From positions 1,612,001 through 1,676,000 of the forward strand of contig NZ_JAIHOO010000001.1 in NCBI RefSeq assembly GCF_019733395.1: DNA of 64,000 bases, in the 5' to 3' direction. Source of the stretch: Lysobacter sp. BMK333-48F3. GTDB taxonomy: Bacteria > Pseudomonadota > Gammaproteobacteria > Xanthomonadales > Xanthomonadaceae. Shown here piece after piece: positions 20,420 through 28,982 of the stretch. The number at the start of each line of letters is the position of its first letter. The stretch's first letter is position 1. The notes beneath the pieces were generated by a model. The model searched no databases. It was not told where the DNA came from and worked only from the letters and a program-made list of their open reading frames with translations. Position numbers and translations under genes: made by a program.

Positions 20420-20686
20420 TCAACGCGGCGCGTTGTCCGCCTGCGACGCCGCCGCGGCGAGCTTGCGCGCTTCGGCCTGCTCGCGCAGACGGCGCAGTTC
20501 GACCGGGTCGATGATCACCGACACGTCGCGGCTGGTGCTGTCCAGGCGCCGCGCCAGCAGGCTCATCACGCCCGCGACCAGCAGGCCGAGCGCGGCCAGC
20601 AGGCTCAGCGCGAGGATCGCCGGCGAGTTGGTCTTCAGCGCCAGCACGAAGGCGGCGGCGGCCAGCAGCAGATAAACCCAAGGCAT
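20420..20686 (-). CDS. Small membrane protein, unknown function
   Basis: 88 residues with two predicted membrane helices (WVYLLLAAAAFVLAL and ILALSLLAALGLLVAGVMSLL) and a charged C-terminal tail (DPVELRRLREQAEARKLAA). A GGGA motif precedes the ATG at 20686. No family recognised. It lies between pdxJ and the cardiolipin synthase gene, on the same strand as both. Confidence 0.7.
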   Translation of the reverse strand: MPWVYLLLAAAAFVLALKTNSPAILALSLLAALGLLVAGVMSLLARRLDSTSRDVSVIIDPVELRRLREQAEARKLAAAASQADNAPR

Positions 20687-20846
20687 TGCGCGTACTCCCT
20701 GACGTAGGCTCCGACTCCGAACCGGCGCGGCGGTCCGGCCGCCCGGCACCGGCCTGGGCGGCCGGGCGGGTCCGATTCGAGTTTAGCGCGGCTCGGCGAC
20801 CGCAACAGCCGGTCCGCGCCGCGGATGCGACCGGCGGCACAACCGG

Positions 20847-22298
20847 CTAGAGCAACGGCGAAACCAGCCGCGCCAGGGCCTCCGGCAGGCGGGTGCGCCA
20901 CAGCGAGCGGTTGCGGTCGGGGCGCACCCGCGGCGCCCGCGAGCATTCGTCCTGGATCAGCGCCGCCAGCTCGCCGGCCAGGCCGGCGTCGTAGAACATC
21001 ACCGAAATCTCGAAGTTCAGGCGGAAGCTGCGGTGGTCGAAATTGGCGCTGCCGATGATCGCCATCTTGTCGTCGCACAGCAGCGCCTTGGTGTGCAGCA
21101 TGCGCGGGCCGTACTCATGGATCTTGACCCCGGCCTCGAGCAGTTCGTCGAAGTAGGAACGCGCCGCATAGGTGACCAGGCGGCTGTCGCTGAGCTTGGG
21201 CACCAGCAGGCGCACGTCCAGTCCGCCCAGCGCGGCCGAGGTCAGCGCCATGCGCGCGGCCTCGCTCGGGACGAAGTACGGCGTGACCAGCCAGACCCGG
21301 CGCTGGGCGGCGTGGATCGCGCCGACGTGCACGCGGTGGATCGCCTCCCAGGGCGAATCCGGCCCCGAGCTGACCACCTGCGAAGCGACGCGCCCGGGCT
21401 GCGGCGGCGGATGCTGGATCTTCAGCGGCGGCTGGCCGGTGGCGTAGCACCAGTCCTCGGTGAAGACCAGGTCGAGCTCGCGCACCACATCGCCTTCCAG
21501 GCGCAGATGCAGGTCGCGGTAAGCGTCCTCGCGCAGGCGCTCGTCTTCCTCGTCGGTGATGTTGATCCCGCCGGTGTAGCCGACCAGGCCGTCGATGACC
21601 ACGATCTTGCGGTGGGTGCGCAGGTTCAGCCACGGCCGCCGCCAGAACCAGCGCAGCCTCATCGGATGGAACCAGGCTACCTCCGCGCCGGCCTCGAGCA
21701 AGGGCCGGATGAAGCGCCGCGAGGTCTGGCCGGAGCCGACCGCGTCCATCAGCAGGCGCACCTTGACCCCGGCCCGGGCGCGCTCGATCAAGGCATCGCG
21801 CAGCGCGGTGCCGGTGCGGTCGGGCAGATAGATGTAGTACTCCAGATGGATGTGGTCGCGCGCCTGGGCGATGTCGGCCAGCAGCGCGGCGTACTTGGCG
21901 CCGCCGTCGATCAGCAGGCGTGCCTGGGTCGCCGTGGTCGGCGGCAGCCCGGTGGTGGCCTGGCCGAGCTTGGCCAGTTCGATCGCCTCCGGCGAAGGCG
22001 TCAGCCCCGGCGGCGGCGCCGGCAGCGAGGCGCGGGCGCGCACCCGGCGCAGGCGCTGGCGATGGATGCGCAGCGGACCGAAGAAGTAATAGATCAGGAA
22101 ACCGATGTAGGGCAGCACGGCCAGGCTGATCAACCAACTGATCGTCGCCACCGGCTCGCGCTTCTGCAGCACGATCCACAGGCTCAGCCAGACCAGGTAC
22201 ACGGCCCAGCCGATCGTCAGGTACAGGCCGATGCGGGGAATGGCGAGCAGGTCTTGCCAAAGATCGGGCAGCAGGTCCAGCACGTTGGGCGACTCCAT
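20847..22298 (-). CDS. cls: Cardiolipin synthase (phospholipase D family)
   Basis: Inner-membrane enzyme that makes cardiolipin from two phosphatidylglycerol molecules. 483 residues. Two N-terminal membrane helices (about 23-45 and 52-73) are followed by two phospholipase D domains with the HKD motifs HRKIVVID (229-236, with TGG just after) and HTKALLCDD (402-410, followed by IIGSANFD). This is the ClsA-type layout. ATG 22298 is used because the upstream extension is arginine-rich and unlike the family. Confidence 0.94.
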   Translation of the reverse strand: MESPNVLDLLPDLWQDLLAIPRIGLYLTIGWAVYLVWLSLWIVLQKREPVATISWLISLAVLPYIGFLIYYFFGPLRIHRQRLRRVRARASLPAPPPGLTPSPEAIELAKLGQATTGLPPTTATQARLLIDGGAKYAALLADIAQARDHIHLEYYIYLPDRTGTALRDALIERARAGVKVRLLMDAVGSGQTSRRFIRPLLEAGAEVAWFHPMRLRWFWRRPWLNLRTHRKIVVIDGLVGYTGGINITDEEDERLREDAYRDLHLRLEGDVVRELDLVFTEDWCYATGQPPLKIQHPPPQPGRVASQVVSSGPDSPWEAIHRVHVGAIHAAQRRVWLVTPYFVPSEAARMALTSAALGGLDVRLLVPKLSDSRLVTYAARSYFDELLEAGVKIHEYGPRMLHTKALLCDDKMAIIGSANFDHRSFRLNFEISVMFYDAGLAGELAALIQDECSRAPRVRPDRNRSLWRTRLPEALARLVSPLL

Positions 22299-22477
22299 TG
22301 CTGAGCGGCGACGCCGGTGCGGTCGCGCGCGGCCTAGGCTAGCCCGCCGGCCCGGGCCGGCATAGTCCGCCGGCCGGGCGTTTCGCCGCCGCGGCGACTG
22401 CGCGGACCGGCAAAGACCGCGCTGGCGGCGCCGAGTTAGGATGCGGCCACGCCCGCCAGACCACAGGAAGGTCCCGC

Positions 22478-23218
22478 ATGTTCCGCCGGCATCTCGTCGC
22501 CATCGCCCTGCTCTTCCCGCTCTCCTCGCCGGCATCGGCCGACACCGCACCGCGCAGCGTCGACGTGTCGGCGTCGGCCGAGATCAAGGTCGTGCCGGAC
22601 GTGATCCTGCTCGACGTCGGCGTCGAAACGCGCCATGCCCAGCTCGACCAGGCCAAGCGCAGCAACGACGACAACGTCGCCCAGGCGCTGGCCTTCCTCA
22701 AGCGCAGCGGCGTGCCCGACAAGGACGTGCAGACCGACTTCATCAGCATCGAGCCCAGCTACCACGCCGACTATTCGCTCACCCGACCGCAGATCTACAT
22801 CGTGCGCAAGAGCATCGGCATCAAGCTGAGCCGCATCGGCGATCTGGAGAAGGTGCTGACCGGCCTGCTGTCGAGCGGCGTGCAGTACATCCACGGCATC
22901 GAGTTCCGCACCACCGAACTGCGCAAGCACCGCGACGCGGCGCGCGCGCTGGCGGTGCAGGCGGCGAAGCAGAAGGCCGATGCCTTGGCCGCCGAACTCG
23001 GGGTGCGGCGCGGGCCGGTGCTGAACGTCTCGGAGTCGTACGCCGGCGGCTGGTGGCGCAGCGGCAGCCGCTGGGGCGGCGGCATGAGCGGCGGGCAGAT
23101 GATGCAGAACGTGATGCAGAACAGCGCCGGCGGCGGCGAGTCGGCCGACGGCGAAACCCTGTCGGTGGGCCAGATCAGCGTCAGCGCCTCGGTCAGCACC
23201 CGCTTCGCGATCGAATAA
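22478..23218 (+). CDS. SIMPL domain-containing periplasmic protein
   Basis: 246 residues with a signal peptide (FRRHLVAIALLFPLSSPASA). The mature chain has the SIMPL/DUF541 pattern: VDVSASAEIKVVPDVILLDVGVE near the start, an alternating strand region, and VQAAKQKADALAAELGV in the last third, followed by a Gly/Met-rich loop and the C-terminal SVSASVSTRFAIE strand. Relatives are linked to oxidative-stress protection (BP26/YggE); a role here is inferred only. Transcribed divergently from cls. Confidence 0.88.
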   Translation: MFRRHLVAIALLFPLSSPASADTAPRSVDVSASAEIKVVPDVILLDVGVETRHAQLDQAKRSNDDNVAQALAFLKRSGVPDKDVQTDFISIEPSYHADYSLTRPQIYIVRKSIGIKLSRIGDLEKVLTGLLSSGVQYIHGIEFRTTELRKHRDAARALAVQAAKQKADALAAELGVRRGPVLNVSESYAGGWWRSGSRWGGGMSGGQMMQNVMQNSAGGGESADGETLSVGQISVSASVSTRFAIE

Positions 23219-23366
23219 CGGCTGCGCCGGCCCGGGCTCGGACCCGGGCATTCGGCCGGCGCCGGGCGCCGGGCGAGCGCATTCAGCCTGCCGGCGCGGC
23301 GCCGCCGGAACCCAGCGATCCGGTGGCGTCGCGGATCCTGCGACGCCGGCGGCGTAGGCTGCGCGA

Positions 23367-24470
23367 ATGGACTCGGCGCGCAAAACCCTGACCAATCTGC
23401 AACCGGCGGCGATCAAGGGCCGCGGTTCGGCGTCCTACCTGGCCGGCCGCTACGAGGTGCGCACCGCCCACGGCGAGGACGACGGCTGGGGCTCGCTGTA
23501 CGCGGACGCCGAGCCGGACTCGCGCCCCGACACCCAGGTCAGCGAGGAAACCGCGCGCAGCATCATCAGCCGCAACGATTCGCCCGACATCGCCTTCGGC
23601 CAGTCGCTCAATCCTTATCGCGGTTGCGAGCACGGCTGCGTCTATTGCTTCGCCCGGCCCTCGCACGCCTACCTGGAACTGTCGCCGGGGCTGGATTTCG
23701 AAACCCGGCTATTCGCCAAGGTCAACGCCGCCGAGCGGCTGCAGACCGAACTCGCCCGCCCCGGCTACGTCTGCTCGCCGATCGCGCTGGGCATCAACAC
23801 CGACTCCTACCAGCCGATCGAGCGCCGCTACCGGATCACCCGCGGCGTGATCGAAGTGCTCGACGCCTGCTCGCATCCCTTCAGCCTGCTGACCAAGAAC
23901 GCCTCGGTGGTGCGCGATATCGAGGTGCTGGCGTCGATGGCGCAACGCAAGCTGGTCTCGGTGTACTTCTCGGTGACCACGCTCGACAACCAATTGTCGG
24001 CGCGGATGGAGCCGCGCGCCTCGGCGCCGCATGCGCGGCTCAAGGCCATGCGCGCCCTGGCCGAGGCCGGGGTGCCGGTCGGGGTGATGGTCGCGCCGGT
24101 GATTCCGATGATCAACGACGGCGAGATCGAACGCATCCTCGAAGCCGCCCACGCGGCCGGCGCGCGCGCCGCCGGCTACGTGCTGCTGCGCCTGCCGCAC
24201 GAACTCAAGCAGGTCTGGCGCGACTGGCTGCAGCTGCACTACCCCGACCGCGCCGCGCATGCGATGAGCCTGATCCAGCAGATGCGCGGCGGCAAGGACT
24301 ACGACGCGAGCTTCGGCAAGCGCCAGCGCGGCGAGGGACCGTTCGCGCAACTGATCGCACAGCGCTTCCGCAAGGCCTGGCGCCAGCACGGCTTCGGCCG
24401 CCTGCCGGCGCTGGACACCGGCGCCTTCGTGCCGCCGCGCAAGCCGACGCCGCAGCTGGATCTGTTCTAG
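23367..24470 (+). CDS. PA0069-family radical SAM protein
   Basis: 367 residues. The radical SAM cluster motif is C87-X3-C91-X2-C94 (RGCEHGCVYCFARPSH), which binds a 4Fe-4S cluster and S-adenosylmethionine. Other family motifs include LGINTDSYQPIER and LLTKNASVVRD, close to the SplB-like / Rv2578c-like group. The substrate is unknown. The chain is full-length and ends in a short QLDLF tail resembling a clamp-binding motif, which may be chance. Confidence 0.9.
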   Translation: MDSARKTLTNLQPAAIKGRGSASYLAGRYEVRTAHGEDDGWGSLYADAEPDSRPDTQVSEETARSIISRNDSPDIAFGQSLNPYRGCEHGCVYCFARPSHAYLELSPGLDFETRLFAKVNAAERLQTELARPGYVCSPIALGINTDSYQPIERRYRITRGVIEVLDACSHPFSLLTKNASVVRDIEVLASMAQRKLVSVYFSVTTLDNQLSARMEPRASAPHARLKAMRALAEAGVPVGVMVAPVIPMINDGEIERILEAAHAAGARAAGYVLLRLPHELKQVWRDWLQLHYPDRAAHAMSLIQQMRGGKDYDASFGKRQRGEGPFAQLIAQRFRKAWRQHGFGRLPALDTGAFVPPRKPTPQLDLF

Positions 24471-24500
24471 GGCCGCGATAGGCCGCGATAGGCCGCGACC
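24471..24500. repeat. Short tandem repeat, GGCCGCGATA x 3
   Basis: Three consecutive 10-bp units (last one ending CC) directly after the radical SAM stop codon and before the broken MFS gene. Confidence 0.7.
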
Positions 24501-24515
24501 GGGCTCCGGCCGGGA

Positions 24516-26095
24516 TCAGGGCGCGTCGGCGCAGATCGGGCCGACCGGGGGCGCGGCTTCCGCCTCCGCGGCCGGCTCGTGCGCCGAGGCGTCGCCGAGC
24601 AGGACGTACGACAGCCCGGCGATCGCCGCGGTCAGCGCGGCCAGGGCATACATCAGCCAGGCGAACGCGCGCTCGTAGCCCTGGCGCAGCGCGACCGCGT
24701 CCACTCCCCTCCCGGCAGCAGCGCCTGCGCGCGCGCCGCATCGCCGGTGGCCAGGCGTTGCGCCGCTTCGCCCAGCGCCGCGCCGGCGCCGGGCGCGAGC
24801 GCCTGCAACCGCCACTGCAGCAGACCGGCCAGGGCCGCGGCGACCACCGCGATGGCGATGCCTTCGCCCGACACCCGGCTGGCGCCGAACACGCCGGCGG
24901 CCATGCCGGCGCGTTCTTTCGCCACCACGCTGATCGCCAGGCCGTCCATCAGGCCCCACGGAATCGCCGAACCGGCGCCGATCAACAGCAGCGGCGCGAC
25001 CCAGTCCGCGCCGCCGCCGTGGCCGGCGATCGCGCCCAGCCAAACCAGCCCGGCCGCGGCCGACAGCAGGCCGGCCGCGCACAACACGCCGGCGGCGATG
25101 CGATGGCTGAGCAGCGCCGCCGCGAACGGCACCAGCAGCATCGGCGCCGACAACGCCATCATCAGCGCGCCGGCTTCGATCGCGCTGTAGCCGTGCAGGC
25201 CGATCAGCCGCATCGGCAGCACGATGATCAGGGCCAGGTAGGCGAAGCCGGTGCCGATCGGCAGCAATTGCGCGCCTACGAAGCGCGGCAGGCGGAACAG
25301 GCTGAGGTCGAGCATCGGCCGCGTCGTGCGGGTTTCCACCCGCACGAACAGCGCCAGCAGCAGACCCGCCGCGCCCAGGGCCGCAAGCACCCAGGGATCG
25401 GACCAGCCGCGTTCCGGCGCCAGCAGCACGCCGACGGTGAGCGCGGCCAGCATCGCGGTGGAACTGAGGCAGCCCGGCCAGTCCAGCCCGCGCGCGTCGG
25501 GATCGCGCGACTCGCGCATGCGCGGCACGCCGAACGCGCTGGCCAGCACCGCGATGACGAGACTGGACAGGAACACCGCGCGCCAGCCCTGGCTTTGCAC
25601 CAGCCAGCCGGCGAGGCTGGGACCGAATGCCAGGCCGATGCCGAACGCGGTGCCGAGCAGGCTGAAGGCGCGGATCCGCGCCGGGCCGTGGAATTCCTGC
25701 GACAGCGCGGCATTGCCGCCGGCCAGGGCCAGCGCCGCGGCCACGCCCTGCAGCAGGCGCAGCAGGTTCAGCGCCAGCAGGTTCGGCGCCAGCGCCAACA
25801 GCAGCGACACCAGGGCGTAGGCGACGATGCCGGTGGCGAACACCCGCTTGCGGCCGTAGCGGTCGGCCAGGCTGCCCGCGGCCATCAGGCAACTGCCGAA
25901 GGCGAGCATGAAGGCATTGGTGATCCAGTTCAGCGCCACCGGGCTGCCGCCGAGTTCGGCGGCGATGGCGGGAATGGCGACCGGCGGGCCGGTGAAACTC
26001 AGCGGCAGGACCAGGCCGGCGAGGCTGACGGCGCCCAGGACCAGATAGCGATCCAGGCGTCCGGCCGGGCGGTCGGCGGAAACGGAAGCGGACAT
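24516..26095 (-). pseudogene. MFS transporter, broken by a frameshift near its C-terminus
   Basis: Major facilitator of the DHA2 (14-helix) drug-exporter type. The first frame (26095 down) encodes 480 residues with the MFS motif GSLADRYGRKRVF and about 12-13 helices. It then leaves frame near 24705-24712 in a G-rich run (LLPGGEW...). The natural continuation, VDAVALRQGYERAFAWLMYALAALTAAIAGL to the C-terminus, is in the next frame and ends at 24516. The total length is one base short of a whole number of codons, so one missing base in the G-tract explains it. It could be a real mutation, phase variation or a sequencing error. Divergent from a LysR gene. Confidence 0.85.
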
Positions 26096-26140
26096 GAGGC
26101 GGGGCCGAGCGGGGCGTTACAGCCTAGATGCGCCGTAATA

Positions 26141-26193
26141 TCGGAAAAACAGGCGGTCGATCCGCACTTTGTGGAACAATTTTCCGTAATCGA
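26141..26193. promoter_or_regulatory. Candidate LysR operator between the MFS and lysR genes
   Basis: The 116-bp divergent gap is locally AT-rich and contains TCGGAAAAA and TTTTCCGTA arms about 35 bp apart, plus GTAAT repeated on both sides. Such dyads are plausible LysR-type binding sites; no assignment to an inducer is possible. Confidence 0.35.
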
Positions 26194-26211
26194 TCGCTCA
26201 GGATTCCCGCC

Positions 26212-27114
26212 ATGGACAAACTCGGCAGCCTGCTCGCCTTCGTGCGTACCGCCCAGACCCGCAGCTTCGTCGGCGCCGGACGCCTGCTCGGCCTGTCGTC
26301 TTCGGCGGTCGGCAAGAGCGTGGCCAAGCTCGAACAGCAGCTCGGCGTGCGCCTGCTCCAGCGCAACACCCGCAACGTGCGCCTGACCGAAGAGGGCCAG
26401 GCCTTCTACGAACGCTGCCGGCCGCTGCTGGACGAGCTGGAAGAAGCCGAGGCGATGCTGACCCACGCCATGCAGGCGCCGCGCGGGCGCCTGCGCATCG
26501 GCCTGCCGACCGCCGGCTACCGGTTCCTGATGCCGGTGCTGGAAGCGTTCCGCCGCCAGCATCCCGAGGTGCTGCTGGACCTGGACTTCAACGACCAGTT
26601 GGTCGACGTGGTCGAGGGCGGCTTCGATGCGGTGATCCGCAGCGGCGACATGCCCGACTCGCGGCTGCGCGCGCGCCGCTTGGGGCCGTTCTGCTTCATG
26701 CTCTGCGCCGCGCCCGACTACCTGCAGCGCCGCGGCGAACCGCGCCGGCCGGTCGAGCTGGAAGCGCACGACTGCATCCACTATCGCTTCGCCAGCAGCG
26801 GCAAGATCCAGGAGTGGTCGTTGCGCCTGGAGCCCGGCGAGTCGCCGCCGCACCTGCCCTCGGCGCTGGTGTGCAACAACATCGAGGCGGCGGTATCGGC
26901 GGCGGTGCACGGGCTGGGCATCGTCTACACCACCGATTTCATGGTCCGCGAACTGCTCGCCGACGGCCGCCTGCGCCGGGTGCTGCCGGGCTTCGAAGCC
27001 CAGCGCGGGCAGTTCTGGGCCTTGTGGCCGGAGCATCGGCTGATGTCGCCGAAGCTGCGGGTGTTCCTGGACTTCATCGGCGAGCGGCTGTTCCGCCATC
27101 CGCCGGTGGCCTGA
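26212..27114 (+). CDS. LysR family transcriptional regulator
   Basis: 300 residues. N-terminal winged HTH (FVRTAQTRSFVGAGRLLGLSSSAVGKSVAKLEQQLGVRLLQR, residues about 8-50) with the family RNTRNVRLTEEG continuation, then a periplasmic-binding-like effector domain. Belongs to the CrgA/AaeR-like group by eye. ATG 26212 has CAGGA upstream; the longer frame starting at 26128 runs through the promoter region and is rejected. Divergent from the MFS gene, which it probably controls. Confidence 0.94.
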   Translation: MDKLGSLLAFVRTAQTRSFVGAGRLLGLSSSAVGKSVAKLEQQLGVRLLQRNTRNVRLTEEGQAFYERCRPLLDELEEAEAMLTHAMQAPRGRLRIGLPTAGYRFLMPVLEAFRRQHPEVLLDLDFNDQLVDVVEGGFDAVIRSGDMPDSRLRARRLGPFCFMLCAAPDYLQRRGEPRRPVELEAHDCIHYRFASSGKIQEWSLRLEPGESPPHLPSALVCNNIEAAVSAAVHGLGIVYTTDFMVRELLADGRLRRVLPGFEAQRGQFWALWPEHRLMSPKLRVFLDFIGERLFRHPPVA

Positions 27115-27247
27115 GCCGCGCGGCTGGCGCCAGCCGCCGCGGCCGGACGACAATGCCGCACGCCGCGGGCCGGATCGTCGCCCGCGCAGGAAGCGGCGGC
27201 TGCGATCGCGCGCCGCCATGGGATTCATCGCATCGAAAGGATTTCGC

Positions 27248-28141
27248 ATGCTTCGTCTGTCTCCGTTGCATAGGTGTTCGTTCCGTCCGTACGCGTTGCG
27301 TTGGTGTTCGGCCGCCGTGCTGAGCCTGGTCCTGTCCGGTGCGGCGGCCGCCACCACCGCGCCCGGTTTCGATTGCCGGCAAGCGCACCGCGCGGTCGAG
27401 CGGCGCATCTGCGCCAGCGCCGAGTTGTCGCAGCGCGATGCCGAGCTCAATCGCCTGTACCGGCAGATCCAGGCCGAAACCGCCGGCGTCGACGGCGACA
27501 GCGGCCGCCGCATCGACCCGCTCGCGGCCGGCCAGGCCGCCTGGCTCGCCGAGCGCGATGCCTGCGCCGACGAAGCCTGCCTGGCGCGCGTTTACGACCG
27601 GCGCATCGCCGCGCTGCGTCGCGACTGGGCGCAGGCGCTGGAGGCGCCGGCCACGTCTGCGACGACCATGTCCGCGCCGGCCGCATCGGCGTCGCCCTAC
27701 CGCTACGAGCGCCACGGCGATTTCGAGGTATTCATCGACGACTTCCGCCGCGCGGTCGCCGCCGACGATCGCGCCGCGGTCGCGCGCATGAGCGCCCGGC
27801 CGTTCGCCGACTACGCCACCGGCCTGAGCTGCGTGAACGTCGAGGACGGCTGCTCGGCGCAGGAGCTGCGCGTCAGCCGCAGCAGCCTCACCGCGGACGA
27901 GTTCCGCGCCAAGTACGAACGGGTGGTGTCGCCGGTGATGCGCAAGGCGCTGCGCGAACGGCGCATCCGCGCCTACGACCCGGCCGTCGACGAGTCCCGC
28001 GACGAAGGCGGCGAGGTCGAGGTGGTCGGCCCGATCGCGCCGGGCGAGTACCTGCTCGAGAACGAGGACCACTTCGAGGAGCGGGTGTTCCGCAAGATCG
28101 ACGGCGCCTACAAGCTCGCGCGCGTGCCGTTCTATCCCTGA
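27248..28141 (+). CDS. Exported LprI-like protein
   Basis: 297 residues with a signal peptide (CSAAVLSLVLSGAAAATTA). The N-terminal mature part has the lysozyme-inhibitor LprI-like pattern: DCRQAHRAVERRICASAELSQ, a later AERDACADEACLARVYDRRI, and four cysteines placed to pair. The C-terminal half (about 145-297) has no family I recognise. ATG 27248 has AAAGGA 6-10 bp upstream; the ATG at 27218 is unlikely. It precedes a second protein with the same N-terminal pattern. Confidence 0.75.
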   Translation: MLRLSPLHRCSFRPYALRWCSAAVLSLVLSGAAAATTAPGFDCRQAHRAVERRICASAELSQRDAELNRLYRQIQAETAGVDGDSGRRIDPLAAGQAAWLAERDACADEACLARVYDRRIAALRRDWAQALEAPATSATTMSAPAASASPYRYERHGDFEVFIDDFRRAVAADDRAAVARMSARPFADYATGLSCVNVEDGCSAQELRVSRSSLTADEFRAKYERVVSPVMRKALRERRIRAYDPAVDESRDEGGEVEVVGPIAPGEYLLENEDHFEERVFRKIDGAYKLARVPFYP

Positions 28142-28150
28142 GCCGCCGCC

Positions 28151-28885
28151 ATGGATACGACGACTTCGGAACGTCGCTGCGGCAGGCGCGGCTGGATGGG
28201 CCGCGCCCACCGGATGATCGCGCTCGCCGCGGCGCTGGCGGTGCTGCCGCCGTCGGCGCCGGCGGCCTCGCCCTCGTTCGATTGCAAGCGGGCGCGAACG
28301 CCGAGCGAGAAAGCGATCTGCGCGCAACCGCGCTTGGCGCGGCAGGACGCGCGCATCGCCCAGTTGTACCGACAGCGGCGGCAAGCGCTGGAGGCGAAGG
28401 GCGGCGAAGCCTTGACGCGCGACCAGCGTTACTTTCTCGACGTGCGCGAGCGGGTTTACGCGCTGAGCACCGACGACGGCGGCGCGCCCGGCCTGGAGCG
28501 CCTGCAACGCCGCCGGATCGAGTTTCTCGAAGCGATCGACATCGCGCCGAGGCGCGGCCCGGCCGGTCGCTGGGGCAACCTGGAGAGCGAGGCGCAGGTC
28601 GAGGCGCGCGACGGCGGATGGCAGATCGTCGTGTCCGGCGCCGAACCGATCACCGCGCGCTGGCTGTGCGAGTACGACGGCCGCGCGATCGCCGCCGGCG
28701 GGGAATGGCGGTCCGACGACGTCGAGTACCGGCGCCGGCTGAGCCTGCGCCGCGACGGCGCCTTGTTGACGCTCGAGGACGGGCCGCTCGGCGCCGACGG
28801 CGACCGCGGTGCGACGCCCTACTGCGGCGCCAACGGCAGCGTCGACGGCGCCTACCTGCCGTTGCGCGCGGCCGCATCGCCTTAG
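28151..28885 (+). CDS. Second LprI-like exported protein
   Basis: 244 residues. Likely signal sequence MIALAAALAVLPPSAPAAS beginning at an internal Met (28214), so the true start may be 28214 rather than 28151. The mature N-terminus repeats the LprI-like signature: FDCKRARTPSEKAICAQPRLARQDARIAQLY. The C-terminal half contains a WGNLESEAQVEARDG segment and two cysteines. It starts 10 bp after the preceding LprI-like gene, so the two are probably one operon and may derive from a duplication. Confidence 0.7.
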   Translation: MDTTTSERRCGRRGWMGRAHRMIALAAALAVLPPSAPAASPSFDCKRARTPSEKAICAQPRLARQDARIAQLYRQRRQALEAKGGEALTRDQRYFLDVRERVYALSTDDGGAPGLERLQRRRIEFLEAIDIAPRRGPAGRWGNLESEAQVEARDGGWQIVVSGAEPITARWLCEYDGRAIAAGGEWRSDDVEYRRRLSLRRDGALLTLEDGPLGADGDRGATPYCGANGSVDGAYLPLRAAASP

Positions 28886-28914
28886 CGCCAGCGCGTCCGG
28901 CAACGGCCGGACAA

Positions 28915-28945
28915 GAAAAAACCCCCGTCCTCATGGACGGGGGCG
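28915..28945 (-). terminator. Rho-independent terminator of the M4 protease gene
   Basis: CCCCCGTCC / GGACGGGGG stem with a short loop; on the minus strand it is followed by TTTTTTCTTG. It lies 38 bp past the protease stop codon. Confidence 0.85.
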
Positions 28946-28982
28946 CAAAGACAGCCAATCAGCGCGTTGACACGGGTAGATC

